From an uncultured Winogradskyella sp. (lineage in GTDB: Bacteria > Bacteroidota > Bacteroidia > Flavobacteriales > Flavobacteriaceae): DNA of 64,000 nucleotides. Shown here piece by piece: positions 43,970 to 52,378 of this stretch; position 1 is the stretch's first letter; each line of letters opens with the position of its first letter. The notes under the pieces are model-generated. The model saw nothing but the letters and a program-made list of their open reading frames with translations. It ran no database searches and was not told the DNA's origin. A program made the position numbers and the translations under genes. The stretch spans positions 1 through 64,000 of the forward strand of contig NZ_CANMIW010000002.1 in the NCBI RefSeq assembly GCF_947498005.1, in the 5' to 3' direction.

Positions 43970-46900
43970 ATGAAAATAAAACTTTTAACGCTCATGGCTC
44001 TCGTTTTTACGATGATGGTATTTGGGCAAAATGTAAATGTTTCTGGGACAGTTATAGAAGCTTCCTCAGGACAACCTTTACCAGGTGTTAACGTAGTTGT
44101 TAAGAACACCTCAAAGGGAGCCTCAACAAATTTTGATGGTGAATTTACTTTAAATGATGTGCCAGTAAACTCTGTAGTTGTCATATCATATATTGGTTTT
44201 GTAACTCAAGAAATTACTATATTAAATAGTGATTCATTAAGTATTTCACTTGTGGAGGATGCAGAATCTTTAAATGAAGTTGTTGTTATTGGGTATGGCT
44301 CTCAAAAGAAAAAAGAAGTTACAGGTGCGGTGTCAATTGTTAGTTCTGAAACTTTAGAAGAATTACAACCCGTTAAAGTAGAACAAGCTTTACAAGGTAC
44401 AGTTTCTGGTGTAAATGTAACCTCTCAATCTGGAGCTCCGGGAGCAGGATTGGATATAAGAATTAGAGGAATATCCACTAATGGTACAAATGGACCATTG
44501 GTAATAATAGATGGTTATCAAGGCGATTTAAGTATTCTTAATCCAAATGATATTGATACTATAACAGTTTTAAAAGATGCGCAAGCTGCCATTTATGGTA
44601 CTGTAGGTGCTAATGGAGTTGTTCTTATTACCACTAAAGGCGGTAAGAAGGGAGGAAAAGTAAAAGTTTCATATAATACATATGTGGGCCTGCAAGAAAC
44701 TTCAAGAAAATTACCATTGTTGAATGCTACAGAATATGCATTATTACTAAATGAAAGTTATGCTAATGGAGGTCAAGCTCTGCCTTATACTAATGTATCG
44801 AATTTAGGAGCAGGTACGGATTGGCAAGATGAAGTTTTCAATGAGTCAGTTCCAATCAATAGTCATGACTTTAGTATTTCAGGTGGTTCTGATAAAATAG
44901 CATATTCCTTAAGTGGTTCTCACTTATACCAACAAGGTATCATTGCTCCAAAGAAATCAGATTTTAGAAGAAATACAGCAAGAGCTTCTATTCGCGCTGA
45001 TTTATCAGATAAATTTAAAGTAAGTACAAATATTATTTATACTTATTTAGATCGAGATTCTGTTAATGATTTTGGTTTGGGGTCGGTTTTGTTTAATGCA
45101 TTAAATACACCATCTACTTTATCTGCATATGACGAAAATGGAGATTTTACGTTGGTGCCAAGTGTAGCAGGTCTGGGTATAGAAATTATTAATCCGCTAG
45201 CTCAAATAGCTAATACATTTAATGATTATGATTTAAGAAAATTAAATGGTACAGTTTCTCTAGATTATCAAATACTAGAAAAACTTAATTTAACTGGTCG
45301 TATTGGATTCAATACTACGAATAGCGAAAGCAAATCATTTTCTAAGATTGTGGATTATGGCGGGAAAGTATTTGATGTTAACAGAAGCAGTGTTGCTCAA
45401 AATTCTATAAATGATAATGATTATTCATTTGATTTATACGCGACATATAAAAATAACTTTAATGAAGATCATAATGTAACTCTTACAGGAGGAACGACAG
45501 TTTTTAAGACTTTCGGAAATGGACTATTTGCTACAGGTTATGATGTGCCTAATAATTCGTGGGAATTTGCTGATATTTCATTGGCATTAGGAACAGGAGG
45601 AGATGGCGTTAGAGATGTAGGCTCTTATTCTTACGACGAAAGAAGATTATCTTTCTTCACTAGAATGCAGTACGATTATAAAGGGAAATATTTATTTTCT
45701 GCAATGTTACGTAGAGATTCTTCTACAAAATTTGGTCCTGAAAATAGGGTCGCTTATTTCCCTTCTGTAACGGCAGGTTGGATTATATCAGATGAAGAAT
45801 TTTTTAATGATTCTGGTGTATTTGATTTGTTAAAATTGAGAGCAAGTTATGGTATATTAGGAAATGATCAAATTCCAAATAACGGATATGTTGGTCAATT
45901 AAGTGGTGAAGCAACATATATATTTGATAACTCATTAGTCAATGGAACTGCAATAGGTCAATTGCCAAATTCTGAATTGCAATGGGAGGAAGCAAAAAAA
46001 CTAGATATAGGTCTTGATATTCGTTTGTTAGATAATAAGCTAGATATTACTACTGATTATTTTATTAATAAAAGAGATAATCTATTAATAGCAAATATTC
46101 CTGTTTCCGGAATTACAGGTGTATTTGCACCAGGTAGTTCTGCTCCAACAGTAAATGCTGGTGGTGTAGAAAATAGAGGTTTTGAATTTGCTGTAAATTA
46201 TAAAGATAATATATCAGATAATTTTAAAATATCAGCAAGTTATAATATAACTACTTTGAAAAATGAAGTGACTAAAGTAAACAATAGCACTGGTTTTGTA
46301 GAAGGTGGAACATTCGGTGTTGGTCAGCCTGCCATTTCCAGAATGGAAACTGGTCAACCTCTAGGTTATTTTTATGGGTATAAGACAGATGGAATTTTTC
46401 AAAATCAAGCTGAGGTAAGCGCACACCCTTCGCAGATTGATTTAGGTGCAGAAGCATCGCCAGGAGATTTAAGATTTGTTGATGTTAATAATGATGGTGA
46501 AATAAATGCAGATGATAGAACAAATCTTGGTAATCCTATTCCAGATGTTACAATGGGACTTAATCTTACTTTAAATTTCAAAAATATTGATTTTACAGCG
46601 TATGCATTTGCTTCAATTGGTAACGATATGGTTAGAAATTATGAAAGAACGTTAACTGATGTAAATAGATTAAACTACGTTTTAGATAGATGGACTGGTG
46701 AAGGAACTAGTAATTCTGTGCCAAGGCTAACTACAGCGTCCACATCTAACAATGTGTTTTCAGATTACTTTGTTGAAGATGCCTCTTATTTAAGAATTCA
46801 AAATGTACAAATAGGCTATTCCATACCAAAAGATGTTATTGAAAAAATAGGAGTAGATAAAGTTAGAATTTATGTAGGAGTTAACAACTTATACACATTT

Positions 46901-47020
46901 ACAAAATACAAAGGTTATGATCCTGGTGCTACAAGTGGAGCACCTATTGGTGGCGGTATTGATTTTGGTTTTTACCCAATTCCTAGAACTTATTTATGTG
47001 GTCTTAATCTAAACTTTTAA
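43970..47020 (+). CDS. SusC/RagA family TonB-dependent outer-membrane transporter
   Basis: 1016 residues. Signal peptide (LVFTMMVFGQ), carboxypeptidase-regulatory-like domain (VSGTVIEASSGQPLPGVNVVVKNTSKG), TonB box region (LNEVVVIGYGSQKKKEVTGAVS), plug (VKVEQALQGTVSGVNVTSQSG and IRIRGISTNGTNGPLVIIDG) and a 22-strand barrel ending in LNLNF. It imports oligosaccharides using TonB energy together with the SusD lid encoded 6 bp downstream. Neighbouring enzymes suggest beta-1,3-glucan oligosaccharides as cargo. Confidence 0.96.
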   Translation: MKIKLLTLMALVFTMMVFGQNVNVSGTVIEASSGQPLPGVNVVVKNTSKGASTNFDGEFTLNDVPVNSVVVISYIGFVTQEITILNSDSLSISLVEDAESLNEVVVIGYGSQKKKEVTGAVSIVSSETLEELQPVKVEQALQGTVSGVNVTSQSGAPGAGLDIRIRGISTNGTNGPLVIIDGYQGDLSILNPNDIDTITVLKDAQAAIYGTVGANGVVLITTKGGKKGGKVKVSYNTYVGLQETSRKLPLLNATEYALLLNESYANGGQALPYTNVSNLGAGTDWQDEVFNESVPINSHDFSISGGSDKIAYSLSGSHLYQQGIIAPKKSDFRRNTARASIRADLSDKFKVSTNIIYTYLDRDSVNDFGLGSVLFNALNTPSTLSAYDENGDFTLVPSVAGLGIEIINPLAQIANTFNDYDLRKLNGTVSLDYQILEKLNLTGRIGFNTTNSESKSFSKIVDYGGKVFDVNRSSVAQNSINDNDYSFDLYATYKNNFNEDHNVTLTGGTTVFKTFGNGLFATGYDVPNNSWEFADISLALGTGGDGVRDVGSYSYDERRLSFFTRMQYDYKGKYLFSAMLRRDSSTKFGPENRVAYFPSVTAGWIISDEEFFNDSGVFDLLKLRASYGILGNDQIPNNGYVGQLSGEATYIFDNSLVNGTAIGQLPNSELQWEEAKKLDIGLDIRLLDNKLDITTDYFINKRDNLLIANIPVSGITGVFAPGSSAPTVNAGGVENRGFEFAVNYKDNISDNFKISASYNITTLKNEVTKVNNSTGFVEGGTFGVGQPAISRMETGQPLGYFYGYKTDGIFQNQAEVSAHPSQIDLGAEASPGDLRFVDVNNDGEINADDRTNLGNPIPDVTMGLNLTLNFKNIDFTAYAFASIGNDMVRNYERTLTDVNRLNYVLDRWTGEGTSNSVPRLTTASTSNNVFSDYFVEDASYLRIQNVQIGYSIPKDVIEKIGVDKVRIYVGVNNLYTFTKYKGYDPGATSGAPIGGGIDFGFYPIPRTYLCGLNLNF

Positions 47021-47025
47021 AAAAG

Positions 47026-48504
47026 ATGAAAATGAAAAATAATAGTATAAAAAAGGTACTTGCCTTATTGATAGCTTTAGTTTGCTACCCATCTTGTACC
47101 GATGATTTTGTGGAAAGAGATCCAGTATATTCTATAGACTCAGAAAATTATTTTAATTCTGAAGATGATTATTATAACGCATTAATTGCAACCTATGATT
47201 TATTACAGTCAACATATGTAAATGTTATGTTGGGTGAGATAGCTTCAGATAACACTTTATGTGGAGGAGAAAGTGCGACAGATGTAATAGGTTTTCAGCA
47301 AATTGATGACATGATACATACTTCTGTAAATAGTAATTTAAGAGATATTTGGAACTGGATGTTTGCAGGTGTTAATAGAGCAAATTATTTATTGGAATTT
47401 CAAAATAAAATAGATTTTGAAGGAAAAGAAATAATATTAGCAGAAGCTAAATTTTTAAGAGCATATTATAATTTCGAACTCGTAAAATGGTTTGGAGGTA
47501 TTCCATTAAAAGTAGATCAACGATTCAATTTAGGTGATGAAACAACTATTCCTAGATCATCCGTGTCCGAGGTTTATGCTCTAATTGAATTAGACTTGCA
47601 ATATGCAATAGCCAATTTGTCCTATACAGCACCACAAACAGGCAGAGTTACTAAAGGTGCGGCAGAAGCGTTATTAGGTAAAGCTTATTTATATCAAGAC
47701 AAATTTGCAGAAGCGGCTACAGTTTTAGACAATTTAATTATAAATGGACCATATAATTTGGTTTCTGATTATGATACGATTTTTGAAAATGCAGGAGAAA
47801 ATGGAATTGAATCTGTATTTGAAGTTCAATATACAGATGTAGAAGGAGCAGGTTTTGGGTGTCTGCAATGTAGTGAAGGAAATGTAGCTGTAGGTTTTAA
47901 CGGAATTAGAAATTACAATGGTCCAATGTTTGATTCTGGATTTAGTTTTAATGTTCCGACACAAGAGGTTGTAGATGAGTTTGAAGATGGTGATTTACGT
48001 AAAGATGTTGCAATTTTAGATATAAATAATTGGGCAGCAGATACAGGAGCTACATTTGGAACCGGTTTTGAGCATACAGGGTATTATAATAGAAAATATA
48101 TTGCTAGACAAGGCGATTTGAATACAGGTGATCAAAACTTAACAAATCCTAACAATTATAGAGCTATTAGATATGCTGATGTATTATTAATGGCTGCTGA
48201 AGCTTTTAATAGAGGAGGAATAGATGATGCCAAAGCGCAGCTCTATTTAAATAGAGTAAGAAATAGAGCATTTGGTAATACCGACAACGAAGTTAGTGCT
48301 TTAGGAGCAACACTTACTGAGGCTATATATCATGAAAGAAGAGTAGAGCTAGTTGGCGAAGGGCATCGCTTTTTCGATTTAGTGAGAACAGATAGAGGAT
48401 CTGAAATTGATGGTTTTTCTTCAAATAAAAATGAATTATTTCCAATACCGATAGAAGAAATTCAATTCTCTAATGGTAATTGGAACCAAAATCCTGGATA
48501 TTAA
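47026..48504 (+). CDS. SusD/RagB family nutrient-binding outer-membrane lipoprotein
   Basis: 492 residues. Lipoprotein signal with acylation at Cys24 (YPSC) or Cys20. TPR-like helices follow (LAEAKFLRAYYNFELVKWFGGIPL), and the C-terminal SusD segment has RYADVLLMAAEAFNRGG, LNRVRNRA, AIYHERRVELVGEGHRFFDLVR and LFPIPIEEIQ. It forms the hinged surface lid on SusC. Only 6 bp separate the two genes. Confidence 0.96.
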   Translation: MKMKNNSIKKVLALLIALVCYPSCTDDFVERDPVYSIDSENYFNSEDDYYNALIATYDLLQSTYVNVMLGEIASDNTLCGGESATDVIGFQQIDDMIHTSVNSNLRDIWNWMFAGVNRANYLLEFQNKIDFEGKEIILAEAKFLRAYYNFELVKWFGGIPLKVDQRFNLGDETTIPRSSVSEVYALIELDLQYAIANLSYTAPQTGRVTKGAAEALLGKAYLYQDKFAEAATVLDNLIINGPYNLVSDYDTIFENAGENGIESVFEVQYTDVEGAGFGCLQCSEGNVAVGFNGIRNYNGPMFDSGFSFNVPTQEVVDEFEDGDLRKDVAILDINNWAADTGATFGTGFEHTGYYNRKYIARQGDLNTGDQNLTNPNNYRAIRYADVLLMAAEAFNRGGIDDAKAQLYLNRVRNRAFGNTDNEVSALGATLTEAIYHERRVELVGEGHRFFDLVRTDRGSEIDGFSSNKNELFPIPIEEIQFSNGNWNQNPGY

Positions 48505-48516
48505 AAAAAAACAAGC

Positions 48517-50616
48517 ATGAAAATATTAAAACACACATTAAGATTTTGTCTTTTAGTTATAGTCTTTTACGGCTGTACTAAAGAAGATGATAATACAGAT
48601 TTTATAGATGCTATAGAAGCACCAATTAATGTTTCTGCAAACGTTACTATAACTCAAGATAATTCAGGTTTAGTTACATTAACTCCTCTTGGCGAGGGCG
48701 TAACTAATTTTGTGATTAACTTAGGTGATGGTTCAGAATTGTCTGATCCAATCACACCAGGTTCTAGTTTAGAGCATACATATGAAGAAGGAAGTTATGA
48801 AGTTCTAATTACAGCATATGGTTTAAATGATTTGTCAACTACAATTTCACAGACAATAGTTGTTTCGTTTCAAGCACCTCAAAATTTGGTGGTTACTATT
48901 GAAAATGATGGAACTTTATCCAAAACGGTTAACGTAACGGCTTCTGCAGATTTTGCAATGTTCTATGAGGTTTCTTTTGGAGAAGACCCAACTGTTGATC
49001 CAACAACTGTAAATATTGGCGAAACAATATCATTTACCTATCAAGAAGCAGGTATTTATACCATATTTGTTGAGGCAATGGGAGGAGCAATTGCTACTAC
49101 AAGTTATTCAGAAGAATTTGAAGTTACAGCAATTTTGCAGCCTTTAGCATCAGCAGATATTCCGCCAGCTAGAGCAAGTGCGGATGTTATTTCTATTTTT
49201 AGTTCTTCATATACAGATGTAGAAGGCTCAGATTTTTTTCCAGATTGGGGTCAAGGAGGATGTTGTGGTAGCGGATGGTCGTTATTCGATTTAGAAGGTG
49301 ATGAAATGTTACAATACAGTAACCTAAGTTATCAAGGTAATCAGATAGGTGAAACTATTGATGTTTCTCAAATGGAATATTTACATTTAGATGTTTGGAC
49401 AGCAGATGTATTGCAAACAATTGAAGTTTCTTTAATAAGCGTATCTAACGGTGAGCGTCCTATTGTAGTAGATTTAACTCCAAACGAATGGACAACCATT
49501 GATATTCCTATTTCAGATTTTACAAGTCAAACAGGTTTTACAGTTGAAGACATACATCAATTAAAGTACGTTGGAACTCCTTTTGGTGAAGGAGGAACTG
49601 CATTTATTGATAATATCTATTTTTATCGTGCCGCAACCGAAGAAGTGTCAATTGCAGGAACTTGGAGAATGTCTGCAGAAGGCGGTTCATTAGGTGTTGG
49701 TCCTAGTGTTGGAGACACAAGTTGGTTTGCATGTGATGATAGTTGTGTAGCTGAAAGATCATGTTATTTCGATGATGCTTATGTGTTTGGTGCAGATGGT
49801 TCATTTGCAAACGTATTAGGAACTGAAACTTGGATTGAGCCATGGCAAGGAGGAAGTGACGCTTGTGGAACTCCTGTTGCACCTCATGACGGATCAGTTG
49901 CAGCAACCTATACTTTTGACGCTGTTTCTGGGTCACTTACTGTTAGTGGTGTTGGGGCATATATTGGTCTTCCAAAAGCGAATAACGAAGGTGAGTTACC
50001 AAATGTGTCTGTGCCTAATTCTATTACATATACAGCAACGCTTTCTGATAATAACAATACAATGGATGTTTATATTGAGTCTGGAGCAGGTGTATTCTGG
50101 CAATATAGATTGGTTAAAGATACATCAGTTGTTAGTTCACCAATTGAAGGTTCATGGCAAATGTCTTCGGAAAGTGGATCCTTAGGTGTGGGTCCTAGTG
50201 TTGGAGACACAAGTTGGTTTGCATGTGATGACGGTTGTGTTGCTGAAAGATCATGTTATTTTGATGATACTTATGTGTTTGGCGCAAATAATTCTTTCGC
50301 AAATGTTCTTGGCACAGAAACATGGATTGAACCGTGGCAAGGAGGAACTGACGCTTGTGGAACTCCAGTTCCACCACATGATGGTAGTGCAGCTGCAACA
50401 TACGTTTTTGACGAATCAGCTGGAACACTTACTATTAATGGAACAGGAGCTTATATTGGTTTGCCAAAAGCAAACAACCAAGGTGAATTACCTAATGTAG
50501 CGGTTCCTGAGTCTATCGTTTATAACGTTACACTTTCTGATAATAATAATACAATGGATGTATATATTGAGTCAGGAGCAGGTGTATTTTGGCAGTATAA
50601 GCTTACTAAAATTTAA
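48517..50616 (+). CDS. surface glycan-binding lipoprotein with PKD domains, CBM-like domain and duplicated unknown module
   Basis: 699 residues, lipoprotein (acylated Cys20 in FYGC). Order: two PKD-like beta domains (about 35-117 and 118-204); a CBM-like jelly-roll (about 210-372, with ADVISIFSSSYTDVEG and YLHLDVWTADVLQTIEVSLIS); then two almost identical modules of about 160 residues (377-538 and 541-699; period 164 residues, 492 bp). Each module has W-[RQ]-M-S-x-E-x-G-S-L-G-V-G-P and the pairs of Cys in FACDD/CVAERSCYFDD. No catalytic site is seen, so it probably binds the polysaccharide at the surface. The module family is not one I recognise; a divergent copy is in the GH16 next door. Confidence 0.8.
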   Translation: MKILKHTLRFCLLVIVFYGCTKEDDNTDFIDAIEAPINVSANVTITQDNSGLVTLTPLGEGVTNFVINLGDGSELSDPITPGSSLEHTYEEGSYEVLITAYGLNDLSTTISQTIVVSFQAPQNLVVTIENDGTLSKTVNVTASADFAMFYEVSFGEDPTVDPTTVNIGETISFTYQEAGIYTIFVEAMGGAIATTSYSEEFEVTAILQPLASADIPPARASADVISIFSSSYTDVEGSDFFPDWGQGGCCGSGWSLFDLEGDEMLQYSNLSYQGNQIGETIDVSQMEYLHLDVWTADVLQTIEVSLISVSNGERPIVVDLTPNEWTTIDIPISDFTSQTGFTVEDIHQLKYVGTPFGEGGTAFIDNIYFYRAATEEVSIAGTWRMSAEGGSLGVGPSVGDTSWFACDDSCVAERSCYFDDAYVFGADGSFANVLGTETWIEPWQGGSDACGTPVAPHDGSVAATYTFDAVSGSLTVSGVGAYIGLPKANNEGELPNVSVPNSITYTATLSDNNNTMDVYIESGAGVFWQYRLVKDTSVVSSPIEGSWQMSSESGSLGVGPSVGDTSWFACDDGCVAERSCYFDDTYVFGANNSFANVLGTETWIEPWQGGTDACGTPVPPHDGSAAATYVFDESAGTLTINGTGAYIGLPKANNQGELPNVAVPESIVYNVTLSDNNNTMDVYIESGAGVFWQYKLTKI
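49645..50616 (+). repeat. tandem intragenic duplication, 492-bp period
   Basis: The coding repeat starts near 49645 and again near 50137. Long DNA runs are unchanged between copies, for example a 41-nt run at 49699-49739 repeated at 50191-50231, so the duplication is recent or kept alike by gene conversion. Confidence 0.9.
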
Positions 50617-50627
50617 AAAAATTGAAA

Positions 50628-52253
50628 ATGAAAAATTTAATATTTAATTCGTTTACACTTTTAGGTGTTTTTCTATGCCTATTCAGTTGTCAAGAAGATG
50701 ATGCATCAATAGGAGATATTGTAGCACCAAGTAACCTAGTTATATCTTCAGAAATTTTTGGACAAGATAATTCAAATCTATATGGAGATGGTAGTGGTGT
50801 AGTTAATTTTGTTGCTTATGCAGATAATGCTATAAGTTATAAATATTTTTATAATGAAACAGAGAGAAATGCACCGTCAGGAGAGCTTGAGGCATTGTTC
50901 ACTAATTTGGGTATTAATACTTATGATGTTACTGTAATTGCTTATGGAACAGGTGGTTTGTCTACCTCTATTTCAACTACAATCGAAGTCTTAGCAACAT
51001 ACTCTCCTCCCCAAGATTTATTAGATACCTTAATTGGAGATGGCACTAAAGTTTGGAGAATGAAATCAGAAGGTCCAGGACATTTTGGTTTAGGTCCTGT
51101 TGGCGGAACAGTCCCAGCAGAATGGTATGGTGCGGGACCTGACGAAAAAGTTGGGGTTGGTATGTACGATGATCGATTTATATTTGGTACAGATGGTACA
51201 TTTACACACATAACAAATAATACTAATGATGATGCAGGCACTGATACTTCGGGTACTGTATTTGGTAGAGATGGTTTAATCAGTGATTTAGGTTCTGGAG
51301 GAAATGTAAATGGCGCAGATGTAGAAAATCTTCCATATGCTGATTATACAGAAGACTATGTTTTAATTGCGCCAGGAGGCGTAGAAACGATTAGTTTAAG
51401 TGGAATAGGATTTATCTCATATTATATTGGTGGCAGTCATTCATATGAGATTTTTGATAGATCCGTGCCTAATGAATTGGTGTTAAGATCAACAGATGGT
51501 AATGGAGAATTTGATTGGTGGTTTACAATAACCTCAGTTGAGGAAGATCCAGGTACAGTGGTTGATTATGAATTAGTTTGGTCAGACGAATTTGATACAG
51601 ATGGAGCTCCAAACGCAGCAAATTGGACATACGACCTAGGTGCAGGTGGCTGGGGAAACCAAGAAGTTCAAACGTATACTAACAACGCGGAAAACGTTAT
51701 TGTAGAAGGTGGCTCATTAAAAATTACAGCCAAGGCAAATGGTTCTGGAGGTTATACCTCAGCAAGAATTAAATCTCAAGGACTTCAGTCATTTACTTAT
51801 GGTAAAATAGAGATTAGTGCAAAGTTACCATCGGCTCAAGGTACTTGGCCAGCACTATGGATGTTGGGTTCTAATTTTCCAACTGTAGGTTGGCCTCATT
51901 GTGGCGAAATGGATATTATGGAGCAAACAGGTTGGGATAAAAATACAAGCTTAGGAACATGCCATTGGTTTGATAATGGCACCTCTGCGAATGCAAGCTA
52001 TGGAGAAACAACTGGTGTGGCAAACGCTTCAACGGAGTTTCATTTGTATTCGATCGTATGGAGTGAAGAAAGTATACAGATTTCATTAGATGACGTTCCG
52101 TTTATGACATTATCTAACAGTGCAGATCTTCCATTTAACGCAGATTTCTTTTTTATAATGAATATTGCAATGGGTGGAACTTTAGGAGGAACCATTGATC
52201 CTGCGTTTACAGAAGACACTATGGAAGTAGATTATATTAGAGTTTATCAATAA
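50628..52253 (+). CDS. GH16 family endo-beta-1,3-glucanase (laminarinase-like) lipoprotein
   Basis: 541 residues from the ATG at 50628; an in-frame TTG 6 bp earlier is not needed. Acylation site Cys21 (CLFSC). Order: PKD-like domain (about 35-123), a divergent copy of the module from the preceding gene (about 137-303, KVWRMKSEG...FGLGP), and the GH16 catalytic domain (312-541) with the active-site motif GEMDIMEQ (nucleophile Glu427, Asp429, acid/base Glu432). The aromatic-rich cleft (ALWMLGSNF, GWPHCGE) fits laminarinases rather than agarases or carrageenases. A surface endo-enzyme feeding SusCD is likely. No T9SS domain is present. Confidence 0.92.
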   Translation: MKNLIFNSFTLLGVFLCLFSCQEDDASIGDIVAPSNLVISSEIFGQDNSNLYGDGSGVVNFVAYADNAISYKYFYNETERNAPSGELEALFTNLGINTYDVTVIAYGTGGLSTSISTTIEVLATYSPPQDLLDTLIGDGTKVWRMKSEGPGHFGLGPVGGTVPAEWYGAGPDEKVGVGMYDDRFIFGTDGTFTHITNNTNDDAGTDTSGTVFGRDGLISDLGSGGNVNGADVENLPYADYTEDYVLIAPGGVETISLSGIGFISYYIGGSHSYEIFDRSVPNELVLRSTDGNGEFDWWFTITSVEEDPGTVVDYELVWSDEFDTDGAPNAANWTYDLGAGGWGNQEVQTYTNNAENVIVEGGSLKITAKANGSGGYTSARIKSQGLQSFTYGKIEISAKLPSAQGTWPALWMLGSNFPTVGWPHCGEMDIMEQTGWDKNTSLGTCHWFDNGTSANASYGETTGVANASTEFHLYSIVWSEESIQISLDDVPFMTLSNSADLPFNADFFFIMNIAMGGTLGGTIDPAFTEDTMEVDYIRVYQ

Positions 52254-52291
52254 AAACACATAATGATTAATTGAGTTAAGTTTAGGTTACA

Positions 52292-52325
52292 TAAGGTCGA
52301 GTTTTTTGTGCTCGACCTTATTTTC
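52292..52325 (+). terminator. intrinsic terminator after GH16
   Basis: 10-bp stem TAAGGTCGAG / CTCGACCTTA (52292-52301, 52311-52320), 9-nt loop, followed by TTTTCT. It separates susC-susD-SGBP-GH16 from the downstream enzymes; it may be partial. Confidence 0.75.
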
Positions 52326-52378
52326 TAAAAGCTTTAAAGTCAATTCAGTTAAATATATATTAAGATTATAAATTACCA

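Noticed and set aside
49645..50616. Overlapping open frames on both strands inside the repeated region
   Set aside because: The extra long frames (for example 49835-50185 on plus and 50195-50428 on minus) simply mirror the duplicated coding sequence, have odd composition and lack start signals.
48517..50616. Extra catalytic domain in the PKD lipoprotein
   Set aside because: No paired acidic motifs of a glycosidase are seen in any of its domains; it looks purely binding.
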